Assembly: GCA_038030265.1 (NCBI GenBank)
Contig: CM075939.1
Coordinates: forward strand, 48,837,253-48,901,252
DNA length: 64,000 nucleotides
Reading direction: 5' to 3'
Source of the DNA: Corythucha ciliata
Taxonomy: Eukaryota > Arthropoda > Insecta > Hemiptera > Tingidae
The notes beneath the pieces are model-generated. The model was not told the DNA's origin, made no database searches, and worked only from the letters and a program-made list of their open reading frames with translations. Made by a program: the position numbers and the translations under genes. Position 1 is the first letter of the stretch; every line of letters starts with the position of its first letter. Of the stretch, positions 13,417 through 22,627 are shown in pieces.

Positions 13417-14242
13417 ATATTAACTTACGGAAACGCGCGAATTTCGCTTTTAGAAGGAGTCAGTCCCGTAAGATTGGGGTTTTGATGGCACAGAATTCAC
13501 GAACTTTGGGTTTTTTAATAGCGATTTCTGTTCTGCGTCCTCTCCATGAACATTTACATGTTTTAATTCAGAGAGGACGGGTAGAAAAACTTACACCGCA
13601 CGAGTGTATTGCACTGAATGAAAAACACCATAGGAGCCAGTGCCCTCGATATCGGCATGCAATGGAGCCAAACCCGCGTAATTGATTTTGAACAAAATCA
13701 AAACGTGCGAAAATAGGGTTTCGAGAGAGCCAAAAACCAAGCCAAATTAGTTTTTCGAAGGGCCAAACCAGTGAATTAGGTTTTTAAAGAAGCCAAAACC
13801 GCGAAATGTCATTATCGAAATAGCGTCAAACGCGGAGAATTGGCGTTTTGATGGAGCTAAACCCACGCAATTGGGGTTTTGGGGGAGGCCAAACTGTGTC
13901 ATTGGTTTTCGAAAGAACCAAGTACGTTTAATTAATTTTCGAGGCATCCAAACTAGCATAATTGATTCTTTAAAGAGTGAATCTCGTGAAATCTTGATCG
14001 TGATTTTTGAACTGTTCGGCCAAAATAATTAGAAGATCCAAAATCTTGATTGAGTGGCTTATTTGGACCACAGACTATGGATTTCGATCTAGAGCACCTC
14101 TCCCAAAAACTGTCAATTTCGTAATATAAACGGAAAAGATAATTGGAAACTGCCAATTTTGTCAGACCAAACTGTGAATTATGTTCCGAAAACTGACAGT
14201 TTCAATGATTTCATTAGAAACTGTCAATTTCATGGTAAAAAC
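13417..14242. repeat. minisatellite blocks D and E, second copy
   Basis: Duplicate of the blocks at 9470-10294, with a few substitutions and small indels. It ends at the duplication breakpoint. Confidence 0.65.
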
Positions 14243-14249
14243 TGTCTTT

Positions 14250-15140
14250 TTCGTCATTTAAATATGCCGATTCCATTGTAAAAATTGCCAAAATTGCTGA
14301 TGAAATGGGAAAAAATTACTTGTTTTTTCGACACGAATCTTCGATTTTTCCACATTTAACCATGAATTAGCTCTGTTCTCCCATTTCATCAGCGAACAAG
14401 TGATTTTTCTCAATTTTAGCGGCATAAATTCGCAGTTCACTGCTAAAATTGAGAAAATTGCTAATTCGCTGCTAAAGTGAGGAAAAAACACTAACTCGCG
14501 CATGGCTAAGTGTGATAAAATCGCATAATCGTTGCCAAAATTAAATTTAAAAAAATATATTAAATTAAATTGGTTATTCACGGCTAAAAATAAGAAAAAG
14601 TGCTCATATTCTTTGGAATTGACAGAGCGTCAATTCGCGATATTCGGAAGCAGCTCCAAAGATTGATAAGAAGCGCTAATTCGGGGCTAAAAATGAGTAA
14701 TGTACTAATTATTGCCACATAATGTGAATGCATCGCCAATTACCTCGTAGTATAGAGAAAAAGTGCTAATTCATGGCTAAATGTGAAATAATTTTGGAAA
14801 AGCTCTAATGCGCGGCTAAATTTGAAAAGAAACAACATAAATTGCGGGGCATCCTTATATACTGACGCACACAAAATTCAACTCGTCACCCTAAAATTGA
14901 GGAAAAAAGCTAACTCACAGCTAAAATGAGGAAAAAGCGCTAACTCACATGCCTAAATGTGAAAATATCGCACATTCATGTTCAAAATGAAGAATTAGAG
15001 CTAATTTACGGCAAATAAGGGGGTTCATTTAAAGATGATATTGAGAGCTAACGCCAATTCGCGATTTTTGGAGGCAGTTTCATAGATGAAATTGAGAAGA
15101 AGCGCTAATTCGTAGGTAAAAATGAGAAAAGTGCTAATTC
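14250..15140 (-). repeat. minisatellite block B, mostly inverted, with orientation switch
   Basis: From about 14440 the array reads GCTAAAATTGAGAAAA and CGCTAATTC, the reverse complement of block B at 4200-5075. Just before, at 14345-14425, units are forward. The switch forms a perfect 16 bp inverted repeat, 14405-14420 against 14442-14457, with a 21 nt loop. Confidence 0.7.
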
Positions 15141-15454
15141 ATTGCTGTACATGCGAATAGGTGGGCATACACGAGCAGATAATTATCTGCGGTAAATTTC
15201 ACGTTTTTGACAGATATCGGTGGTGAAAATTTGCTCGTTAGTGGGCAAGAAACGACGACAGATCAACCGTGATCGGGCCCAACGATATCGGTGGGAGTTC
15301 AAATCCGTCAGATGTGGTCTGTGGTCCCCCACTAGCCAAACGATTTCATATGAGAGTTGTTATCTGGCAGACATAGATCGGCCGATTTCGAATCGGGCGT
15401 CGCCCCTTGACGCAACGATTTTAAAAACCGAACCTTCTCTGAACATGTATTTTT
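15141..15454. other. unassigned non-coding segment
   Basis: Links the inverted minisatellite to a MITE copy. GTTCAAATCC at about 15298 resembles a pol III B box, but no matching A box or cloverleaf could be built, so no RNA gene is called. Confidence 0.3.
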
Positions 15455-16125
15455 CAACGATAAATATAAACCTGGATTGATCACAGTGGTCTGGTCTGGG
15501 GGGGCGTGGAGGGGGCAGGTCGTCACCTGATGAACAATCACCCTGACCCTCTCCTTGTGTAGTTATTGCAACAGCGTGTAACTCAGCTAGGAAACTGCAC
15601 AAATAGCGATTTTACCTTCTCCAGACGAGTCTGTTCGAGTGTGAATTTTGATGATAAGTTGTCCCTTCACACCCCAACTCTACCATTCATGCTGGCAACT
15701 CATAAAAAATTGTCAATGTATCGAAAAATTATTATTTTCAACAATGCAAATGAAATCGAACGATTCCAATTGGGACACAGAGCGCCACGAAACTTGAGGT
15801 TTTGTCGATTCAGCTCTTCAAACTGGATACTTGATTTGAAAAATTGGATTTTTTCTCACCAATAAAGTCAATTTATTTAAAAATATAGCTCCAGAGACTG
15901 ACTAAAGAGTTCCTTCCTGAAGTTGGATTTTCACCATAGAAATTACAATTTTTGGCTTGTAGCCATCATTTCAGATCACGATCACAGTCAGAAAGACTCC
16001 TTGAACTGTCCGTTTCTGCCAAGAGAATATATTATACAGAAAACAAAACCTGTCGCGTTTGCCACACAACTACATGTAGTTATTGCAACACGGTTCTTAT
16101 TTTGAAACTCCACCCGACTCATCCA
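15455..16125. mobile_element. MITE family copy a, interrupted by SINE-like insertion
   Basis: The left end carries AACGATAAATATAAACCTGG, as in the copies at 18630 and 54645. The body has the shared CTCCTTGTGTAGTTATTGCA stretch. The copy is split at 15574-16074 by a 501 bp insertion and resumes with the conserved TTATTTTGAAACTCCACCC. Homology stops near 16125, before the right terminal repeat seen in the other copies, so this copy is truncated. Confidence 0.7.
15574..16074 (+). mobile_element. 501 bp SINE-like element, copy 1
   Basis: It is bounded by a perfect 16 bp target-site duplication, TGTAGTTATTGCAACA, at 15558-15573 and 16075-16090. A second copy with the same ends lies at 17780-18279. 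The first 70 bases resemble a tRNA: TAACTCAGCTAGG (15579-15591) matches a pol III A box in part, and GTTCGAGTG (15633-15641) matches a B box, at tRNA-like spacing. There is no poly(A) tail; it ends CACACAACTACA. Internal T4 runs would weaken pol III transcription, so the tRNA-derived reading is inference. Confidence 0.6.
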
Positions 16126-16199
16126 CTTGGGAACTTCCCAAATGTGAAGTTCCCCCATTGTCCTGGAAGTTAACCTCAACACAAGTTCGCTGCGTTTCA

Positions 16200-16990
16200 T
16201 TCGCTTGTGGCCAGACTCCTACTAGTTCCTCTGGACCCAGCGGAATACGTCGGTGAGTTGGAGATGATTTACTACATCTCAGAGGTGAACGGCTACGGAA
16301 GGAAAGAAATTGGCAAAAAATAATAACGATGAAAGATAGAAAAAAAACTCATTAAGAGTATCTTTCCCAGCGTGGTCAAGAAGAGTGTGTCTCAGTGGAT
16401 TCTCCTACCGTATATCGAGAGGCCTTCAACATGTCCTTCAATCAGCGGGGTACCGAATGTCGTTCCGCAGTGGAAACACACTGAAAAGCTTAATCAGCCA
16501 TGGGAAGGATCGTGTTCGAATCGAAGAAAAGAGTGGAGTAAATAGGCTTGAGTGCGGGAGCTGTGGGGCTAGTTACTGCGGCCGCACCGCAAGAAAGTTT
16601 AGGACTCGATGGAGGGAGCATCAACGACGGACGGACTCGGCCTTCTTTGCGCATTGTAACGCCGCGGTTGTGGGCTTGACGGGCATAATGGTGCAAGTCC
16701 TGTGCTGCGAAAACCATGGGAGACTGCTGATGTTTAATGGTTTTGACGCTTTTTAAGTTTTTTTATTTATTTATTTGATAGTTGTTTGTTTAGTTTAAGT
16801 ATTGACGAAGTCATTGACCGGGTGGTCCCACGTGGAAGTTTTTATTATAGCGTATAGGTATTTGACTATTTTATCTATCCTTCGTAGGATTAGTATAACT
16901 TATTATTAATTATTTCAGTCGAAAATGGTTGTCAAGTGGCCGAAATCGGTCCTTTCAAATAAAGAAAACATCGCGGAGAGACGTCCTCTT
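16200..16990 (+). pseudogene. Penelope-like element remnant (connector plus GIY-YIG endonuclease)
   Basis: Conceptual translation in two frames gives features of Penelope-like retroelement C-termini. First comes a segment with VNGYGRKEIGKK, then LPYIE, then ISRGLQHVLQSAGY, NTLKSLI, and LECGSCGASYCGRTARKF followed by RTRWREH (about 16410-16640). These correspond to the RT-endonuclease connector and the GIY-YIG nuclease that cuts target DNA. GVN and YCG replace the usual GVY and YIG, and there is at least one frameshift and several stops, so the nuclease is probably dead. The 3' UTR ends with AATAAA at 16958-16963. Catalytic RT is absent. Confidence 0.65.
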
Positions 16991-17090
16991 AACGTTTTTA
17001 TTTAATTCATTATTCAAAACTCGTTTTTCTTGTTCAAAACTTTCGTTTTTTTTTTTTTTTTCAACACTTCCAATTTTTTCTTAGTTACTT

Positions 17091-17538
17091 AAGCTTTGGT
17101 TTCCTAGAAAAGCGGTGCCGTAACATAGCGGTAGAAAAAATCCCCTTTTAAATCACACCAGCAGTTGCCTAGAGAGCGGTCAACAGACAGCGGCACCGCT
17201 TCGAATGAGACGGCCGTTCATGACGGTGATGAACTGTTCATCAACGATTTTTGACGGTGACGGTGAACGTTTTTTGTTTACAATGAGCGTGAAAACTGCC
17301 TGGACGCTGGAAGGTGGCGAAATTGTAATTAATATTGTCCGAAAACGACTCTATTCTGTTGTTAAAAGAAAATACTACCAAATAGTTGGAGCTACGAGGA
17401 AAAAACGTTCATCGTCACCGTCACGATGTAAGCGGTGCCGCTGTCTGTTTACCGCTCTCTTGGCAACTATGGCTTGATTTAAAAGGGAAACTTTCTAACG
17501 TAATATTACGGCACCGCTTTCCTAGGAAACCAAAGCTT
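17091..17538. mobile_element. long hairpin MITE
   Basis: Terminal inverted repeats begin AAGCTTTGGTTTCCTAG at 17091 and end with the complementary CTAGGAAACCAAAGCTT at 17538. Inverted similarity continues inward in patches over about 150 bp per arm, including GCGGTGCCG against CGGCACCGC and GACGGTGACGGTGAACG against CGTTCATCGTCACCGTC. It has no coding capacity. A 3 bp TTA/TAA flank is possible but ambiguous. Confidence 0.75.
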
Positions 17539-17539
17539 T

Positions 17540-17765
17540 ACTGGCAATTCGTACAAAACTGTCAATTTTTTGTCACGAGAATGATGAACATCACCACAGA
17601 AACTGCCAATTTCGTCCTAACAAACTGTAGTTTATGTCCTGGAAACAGGCAAATTCAATTTTGTCTCTAAAAAAAACATTTAATTTTGTCCCAGAAACGG
17701 TAAATTTTGTAGTTGAAAGTATCAATTTCGACATTAAAACGATCAAATTAGGTTTATTGTTTCTG
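17540..17765 (+). repeat. minisatellite block E-like units
   Basis: Units such as AAACTGTCAATTTTTTGTC, AAACTGCCAATTTCGTCC and AACGGTAAATTTTGT, spaced about 25-35 bp, match block E beside the EcKL duplication. Confidence 0.55.
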
Positions 17766-17779
17766 AGTCTCCAACTGAT

Positions 17780-18279
17780 GCGTGTAACTCAGCTAGGAAA
17801 CTGCACAAATAGCGATTTTACTTCTCCAGACGAGTCTGTTCGAGTGTGAATTTTGATGATAAGTTGTCCCTTCACACCCCAACTCTACCATTCATGCTGG
17901 CAACTCATAAAAAATTGTCAATGTATCGAAAAATTATTATTTTCAACAATGCAAATGAAATCGAACGATTCCAATTGGGACACAGAGCGCCACGAAACTT
18001 GAGGTTTTGTCAATTCAGCTCTTCAAACTGGATATTTGATTTGAAAAATTGGATTTTTTCTCACCAATAAAGTCAAATTATTTAAAAATATAGCTCCAGA
18101 GACTGACTAAAGAGTTCCTTCCTGAAGTTGGACTTTCACTATAAAAATTACAATTTTTGGCTTGTAGCCATCATTTCAGGCCACGATCACAGTCAGAAAG
18201 ACTCCTTGAACTGTCCGTTTCTGCCAAGAGAATATATTATATAAAAAACAAAACCTGTCGCGTTTGCCACACAACTACA
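17780..18279 (+). mobile_element. SINE-like element, copy 2
   Basis: About 500 bp, very similar to 15574-16074, with the same first bases GCGTGTAACTC and last bases CACAACTACA, which fixes the element's boundaries. The A-box-like and B-box-like motifs are kept. No target-site duplication is visible around this copy, so one flank has changed since insertion. Confidence 0.7.
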
Positions 18280-18540
18280 GTCCTTAGAGGCCGGCGAGTT
18301 TAACGTCTCATAAAATACTCGTTCGAAAGGGTTTGTTTGACTTGTCCCCTTGGCAAAGATTTCCCTAAGGTGAGGGCTGTGCGTGAGTTGGGTGACTATA
18401 GGCGTAAAAAGGATGAAAACCCTCAGGTTTGGCCCTCCACTCAACGCGCTAGGCAGAAATCCCCGCAAGCTGCGGTCGTCAAACAACCCAGAGAAGCCGC
18501 GCTGGTTCTGATCCGTCAAAAAAAAAAAAAAAAAAAAATT
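18280..18540 (+). other. unidentified segment ending in a poly(A) run
   Basis: A GC-richer segment with an open frame over 18337-18552 that ends in 21 A residues (18518-18538). This looks like the end of a retrotransposed sequence. The encoded peptide is basic, and I do not recognise it. Directly after the A run comes a perfect inverted repeat, CCGTTCGT and ACGAACGG. Confidence 0.3.
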
Positions 18541-18629
18541 CCCCGTTCGTGAACGAACGGCTAATTGGCCTCTGAAAACAAAGTGGCTGACATCTGGTGT
18601 TATCAATGTAAAACATCGATGGGGAGGTC

Positions 18630-18855
18630 AACGATATATAAACCTGGATTGCTCACAGATGACTGGAGGGGCGTGGAGGGGGCAGGTCGTCCCCTGGTAA
18701 ACAACCACCCTGTCCCTCTCCTTGTGTAGTTCAGGCAATATGGCACTTATTTTGAAACTCCACCCCTCTCATCCACTATGGGAGCTTATTTGATGGCTAT
18801 TATCAGCTGGTCTTTATCAGCAGTGATGAGCAATCCAGTTCTTTTATATATCGTT
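18630..18855. mobile_element. MITE family copy b (complete)
   Basis: About 226 bp with imperfect terminal inverted repeats: AACGATATATAAACCTGG on the left, and CCAGTTCTTTTATATATCGT on the right. The body has GGGGCGTGGAGGGGG and GAAACTCCACCCCTCTCATC, shared with copies at 15455 and 54645. Confidence 0.7.
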
Positions 18856-19093
18856 GGGGGAGGTTCATGATTATTTTATAACAGGAATCGCTGAGAAACA
18901 ATAAAGTTTTTTAGTGCATTTTATTGAATTTGTGTTCAACAACCCACTGGAATATGCAGTATTGGTCGCTTAAAATGTAAGTATTTTAGATTCAATAAGC
19001 GTTTCATTGAACCTGAGGGTGCCGTACCAGGAATAATTGCGTTCTGAGAGAGTACAATATTAGTCTATCAACACGCCAAATGGTGAATCTTAA

Positions 19094-19240
19094 GCCGGCT
19101 TCACACATGCGGTATTTGCCAAATAACAAGAAAAATATTTTTCAATTTTCAGTTGGTCGGTTTCTAGGCAATGCTAGAAATTGATTAATATGTTGCTCGT
19201 TATTTGCCAAACACCGCATGTGTGGAGCAGGAGCCGGCTT
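19094..19240. mobile_element. short hairpin MITE
   Basis: The left arm GCCGGCTTCACACATGCGGT and the following TTTGCCAAATAAC are mirrored by GTTATTTGCC, ACCGCATGTGTGG and AGCCGGCTT on the right. The loop is about 70 bp. There is no coding capacity. Confidence 0.65.
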
Positions 19241-19397
19241 CATAATTTAATTACAATTTCATGTGAAATTATATTGGACCAACCATTAGCATCAGAAATG
19301 TGCTTAGTTCACCCTATTGCGGGTGGCTGATGTTTGCTGATGTGTTCCAATTTTTTCCCCACAATATAAGAGAAAGGAGTCTCAGACTTGACTAATA

Positions 19398-20170
19398 AAC
19401 CGGGGGGAGATGTTACTCTGGCCCAGGCGTTAGTAGCCCACTAAGCTCCTGTAAAAAGTCCCAATGTCCCGTCCTGAGATCCAGGGAGGGGATTAGAACC
19501 CAGCCACTGGAGTGACAAGACGAGGCTAGAGATCTTCCAATTAAGAGGTCCTCAGGAAGACCGCTGCAACAGGGAAAGCACTTGCAAATCCGGGATGCAG
19601 GCAGATCTTATCCTGAGTTCAAACTCCAACCTCTCAGACGCCGCACCAGGAAGAGAAAATTCTCAACGGGATGCGACCTATCCTTAAGGCTGGGGCTTTC
19701 CTCACCTATCCCCTAACTCCTCGCCGTCTCTAACGCTGCAACAGGAAGGAACGTTATTCCAACGGGATGCAGGCTCTTAGAGCTCGGCTCAAGGATCCCT
19801 GATTGTTTGGCGCTGAAACAGGAAGGAACGTTGTTCCAACGGGAGTCAGGCTACCAATACAATCAGGGGTCTCTCCTAACAAATATAAAGATACGGAGAG
19901 AGACTAATGGGGGTAGAGCTTTTTTTATATTGCTGACAAAGAGAAAAGAATAACAATGCTTCGTGGGAGGAGACAACAGACTAGCTGGACGTACCTCGGT
20001 GAGCGTCCTTATATACCTCAGTAAATTATTCTGATTGGTTAAATTGTCTTTGGCCTCTGGCAGTCCGTTGTTTCTTCTTATTTTTTTTATACACCCTGGA
20101 GTATGTACAGGTGGGTAAAGTGGACACTGAACCAATAGTGGACATTTCGCTGAGTTCTTGGGTATAACAA
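19398..20170 (+). mobile_element. possible LTR fragment with adjacent polypurine tract
   Basis: A purine run ending GGGGGGAGA lies directly before TGTTACTCTGG (19410), as at the boundary of a 3' LTR. A TATA-like CTTATATACC lies near 20010, and GTATAACA near 20163 could be the inverted end. The segment holds four tandem motif copies at 19561-19852. No internal retroelement coding region is attached, and the right end overlaps the 5' flank of the transposase element. This is tentative. Confidence 0.3.
19561..19852 (+). repeat. four spaced copies of a 40 bp motif
   Basis: Units at about 19563-19602, 19639-19672, 19734-19775 and 19811-19852 share GCTGCAACAGGAAG, a small GGAACGTTNTTCC hairpin in the last two, and AACGGGATGCAGG. 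Spacing is 70-95 bp. Confidence 0.6.
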
Positions 20171-20715
20171 GAGTTCAAGGCGCCAAAATACATTTAAAAT
20201 CGTTAACTTGGCAAATAGCTCTATCTCAAGTGTGGTTCGGTAACTAGAAAACTTCAGGGGCATTCTAGAGAAGAGAGAAATGGTTCAGAAGATAGCGCCA
20301 GTCGGGGGAGTGACTTGAAGGTTACATCAACTCTTCAAACCACGTAAGAAGACAGGTATGTTCCATCATTTTTTTTTGCTGCCATACTCGCCTAAACTAC
20401 TTCATTTTATGCTGTAACGTAGGAATAGACTGTATAGACTGCTAATTGTTAATAGCCAAGAGTAAATTTCATTTACCTTGGCGTTTTAGACCCGTGTCAA
20501 CTTAGCAAACACATTTTGTATGCTTTTTCTATGGTGGACACCAGATGTCCACTATAGATGCATCTACCATTTCCTATTTTCAATTTGTTTTTGCCTCCAA
20601 ACCGTTAAGTTACGTTTTAAACTTCCAAACCTGTAGAGCAGGGCAAGTTCTGGCGTTAGGTACTAATAGTGGACAGGGGGTGTCATCCATTAAAACACCA
20701 GCTGTCCATTATTGA
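20115..20715. promoter_or_regulatory. repeated AATAGTGGACA motifs upstream of transposase
   Basis: Copies of AGTGGAC or its complement occur near 20118, 20137, 20533, 20546, 20667 and 20703. The best matches are AATAGTGGACA in both orientations. Such clusters can be subterminal transposase-binding sites; that role here is inference. Confidence 0.35.
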
Positions 20716-20843
20716 AACAACAGGTATACTTACCTCTTGACCTTAGTCCAAAACGCTTGCTTCTTTAAGATTTTCTACTTTATACAATTTTAAAGCTAAA
20801 TTAAGTATTTATGAAACCTATTTATTGCTGTTTCAGCAATAAG

Positions 20844-22271
20844 ATGGCTCCCAGTGGGTCCTTTTGGAAATACAGTGAAGAGAGCATACAGAAAGCCGCT
20901 GAAGAGGTCCGGTTTGGTGCTCCATTGGCAACAGCAGCGAAAAGTCATCAAGTTCCTAGAACGACACTGAGGAATTACATAAAGAAGGGTCCCGATCATT
21001 TCAAAAAAATGGGCCGAAAGCCTGTTCTGCACAAAAGTGAGGAGGACATTCTAGTACACTGGATAGAGGCTTGTGCTAAGGCTGGATTCCCGGTCACATC
21101 CGAGGACTTGTTGAACAGCGTTCAGAAGTTGTTGAAACAATTACACAGGGAAAATGAATTTGAGAATGACAGACCTGGTCGTACGTGGTTAGCCGCTTTC
21201 AAAAGGAGAAACCCATCAATTACAACACGTGTGGCCCAGAACTTGACTTCTACGAGAGCCACCGTAACCAGCTTTCAGTTACGCCGATGGTTCGACGAGG
21301 TTTTAAACTATTTGAAAGAATCTCACTTGGAATATGTGCTTAAAGAGCCGAATAAAATCTTCAACGCCGATGAAACAGCGTTCTTCCTCAACCCAAAAGG
21401 GAATAAAGTTCTTGCTCCAAAAGGCTCAAGAAACGTTTATCAGCAGGTAAACTCTAACGAAAAAGAATGCATTACCGTGCTAATTTGTGCAAGCGCAGAT
21501 GGGCTTATTGGACCTCCCCTCGTCGTCTTTAGATACGAAAGAATTCCGAACGATTTGATCAACAGCGTTCCCAGAGGATGGGGAATAGGAAAATCAGAGA
21601 GTGGTTGGATGACTTGTGAACTTTTCTACGAATATATCACCAACGTGTTTTACCCTTGGCTGGTTGAGAACGAAATACCACGACCAGTAGTACTGTTTGT
21701 CGACGGGCACACGTCTCATTTATCGCTACACACCAGCCAATTTTGCGATAAAAATGGAATTGTTTTGGTCGCTCTTTTTCCAAACGCAACTCATCTAATT
21801 CAGCCAATGGACGTAGCAGTGTTTCGCTCTCTCAAAGGAAGCTGGAAGAGCGAAGTCCATGAATGGCGCCAGGCAAATATCGAAAACCCGACATTAAAAA
21901 AGCGAGATTTCTGCCCTCTTATCAAAAACGTTCTCGACGAGAAAGTACCGCCATCAATAATTGTTAATGGGTTCAGGAAATGTGGGTTATACCCCTGGAA
22001 CCCAGGGGTCCACCATTGGTGCTTCTACTTACTATTTTTCGCACAGATTTGCGACAGTCTTGGGGGAATAATGAAAGAGTCGGTCAAAGACATGAACGAG
22101 GCAAAGCCTATTTCGACGTTTTGCCATTTCAAGACGTCGCCGGTCCCCTATGACGCTAGGTCATCACAAGATGTTCCTCCTCAGTTTTACGATGACTTCA
22201 AACAGAACGTATTGAGGTCTGTTCGTTTGTCGTTCAGAACAGGCAATTTGGGACAGATGGAGCAGTTCTAG
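20844..22271 (+). CDS. pogo/Tigger-type DDE transposase (CENP-B/jerky-like)
   Basis: Uninterrupted reading frame of 475 aa from the ATG at 20844. The ATG sits just after a likely splice acceptor (TTTCAG ending at 20836), so a 5' UTR exon is plausible. The domain order is typical of pogo-group transposases: psq-type helix-turn-helix (residues about 8-50, with PRTTLRNYIKKG), CENP-B-type helix-turn-helix (about 65-135, with WLAAFKRRNPSI), then the DDE nuclease with D176 (NADETAF), D287 (VDGHTSH) and D323 (QPMDVAVF). That gives a DD35D spacing. The family cuts and reinserts its element at TA. Alternatively it could be a domesticated host gene. A CAGGTGGGTAAAG preceded by TA at 20107 could be the left terminus; I found no matching right terminus downstream. 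Confidence 0.85.
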   Translation: MAPSGSFWKYSEESIQKAAEEVRFGAPLATAAKSHQVPRTTLRNYIKKGPDHFKKMGRKPVLHKSEEDILVHWIEACAKAGFPVTSEDLLNSVQKLLKQLHRENEFENDRPGRTWLAAFKRRNPSITTRVAQNLTSTRATVTSFQLRRWFDEVLNYLKESHLEYVLKEPNKIFNADETAFFLNPKGNKVLAPKGSRNVYQQVNSNEKECITVLICASADGLIGPPLVVFRYERIPNDLINSVPRGWGIGKSESGWMTCELFYEYITNVFYPWLVENEIPRPVVLFVDGHTSHLSLHTSQFCDKNGIVLVALFPNATHLIQPMDVAVFRSLKGSWKSEVHEWRQANIENPTLKKRDFCPLIKNVLDEKVPPSIIVNGFRKCGLYPWNPGVHHWCFYLLFFAQICDSLGGIMKESVKDMNEAKPISTFCHFKTSPVPYDARSSQDVPPQFYDDFKQNVLRSVRLSFRTGNLGQMEQF

Positions 22272-22447
22272 CTAACTAGTTAAAAGGGTGAATCGTTTAT
22301 CGTGACGAAGCTGATCTCTTTACAAGCAAGAGGCTCAAATTCGGATTCAGTCACCCAGCGATGCACGCACCATTGAATGACACACACAAAAAAAAAAAAC
22401 GATTCGCGACATTTGTGAGACAATTCACTTTCGAAGAGGAAAGTATA

Positions 22448-22627
22448 AAGGCCGATTTACACCTATCATGCACCCTTCCGATCATTCGGAAGGGCCTATG
22501 GAGAGTCCTATACTAACACATTTGTCTTCCACGGCAAAACTATATTCATTTCCCTCTCCAAACACCCTTCCGAATGTATGACTGGCGTCGGATAGGAAGC
22601 GTGCTTGATAGGTGTGAATCGGCCTTA
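22448..22627. mobile_element. hairpin MITE
   Basis: Left AAAGGCCGATTTACACCTAT is mirrored by right ATAGGTGTGAATCGGCCTT. A nested hairpin, CCCTTCCGATCATTCGGAAGGG, spans about 22472-22494. About 180 bp, no coding capacity. Confidence 0.7.

Larger units (their letters stand above)
10295..14242. repeat. tandem duplication unit 2 (3948 bp, EcKL-bearing)
   Basis: Second copy of the 3.95 kb unit. It ends at the TGTC near 14243, where the sequence switches to the reverse-oriented block B array instead of repeating the start of the unit. The shared TGTC(A) at both ends points to exchange at short homology between minisatellite units. Confidence 0.9.

Noticed and set aside
9538..13685. 66-67 codon frame conserved between the two duplication units (9538-9738 and 13482-13685)
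   Set aside because: The conservation is explained by the recent duplication of all DNA in the unit. It lies in repeat block D and has no motif.
15290..15315. B-box-like GTTCAAATCC as part of a tRNA gene
   Set aside because: No A box at the right distance and no acceptor-stem pairing.
15566..18070. 99- and 74-codon frames inside the two SINE-like copies
   Set aside because: The copies are nearly identical at DNA level and the frames differ in length and start, so coding constraint is not shown.
22272..22447. Search for the right terminal repeat of the pogo-type element
   Set aside because: No sequence complementary to CAGGTGGGTAAAGTGGAC was found downstream, so element boundaries are not claimed.
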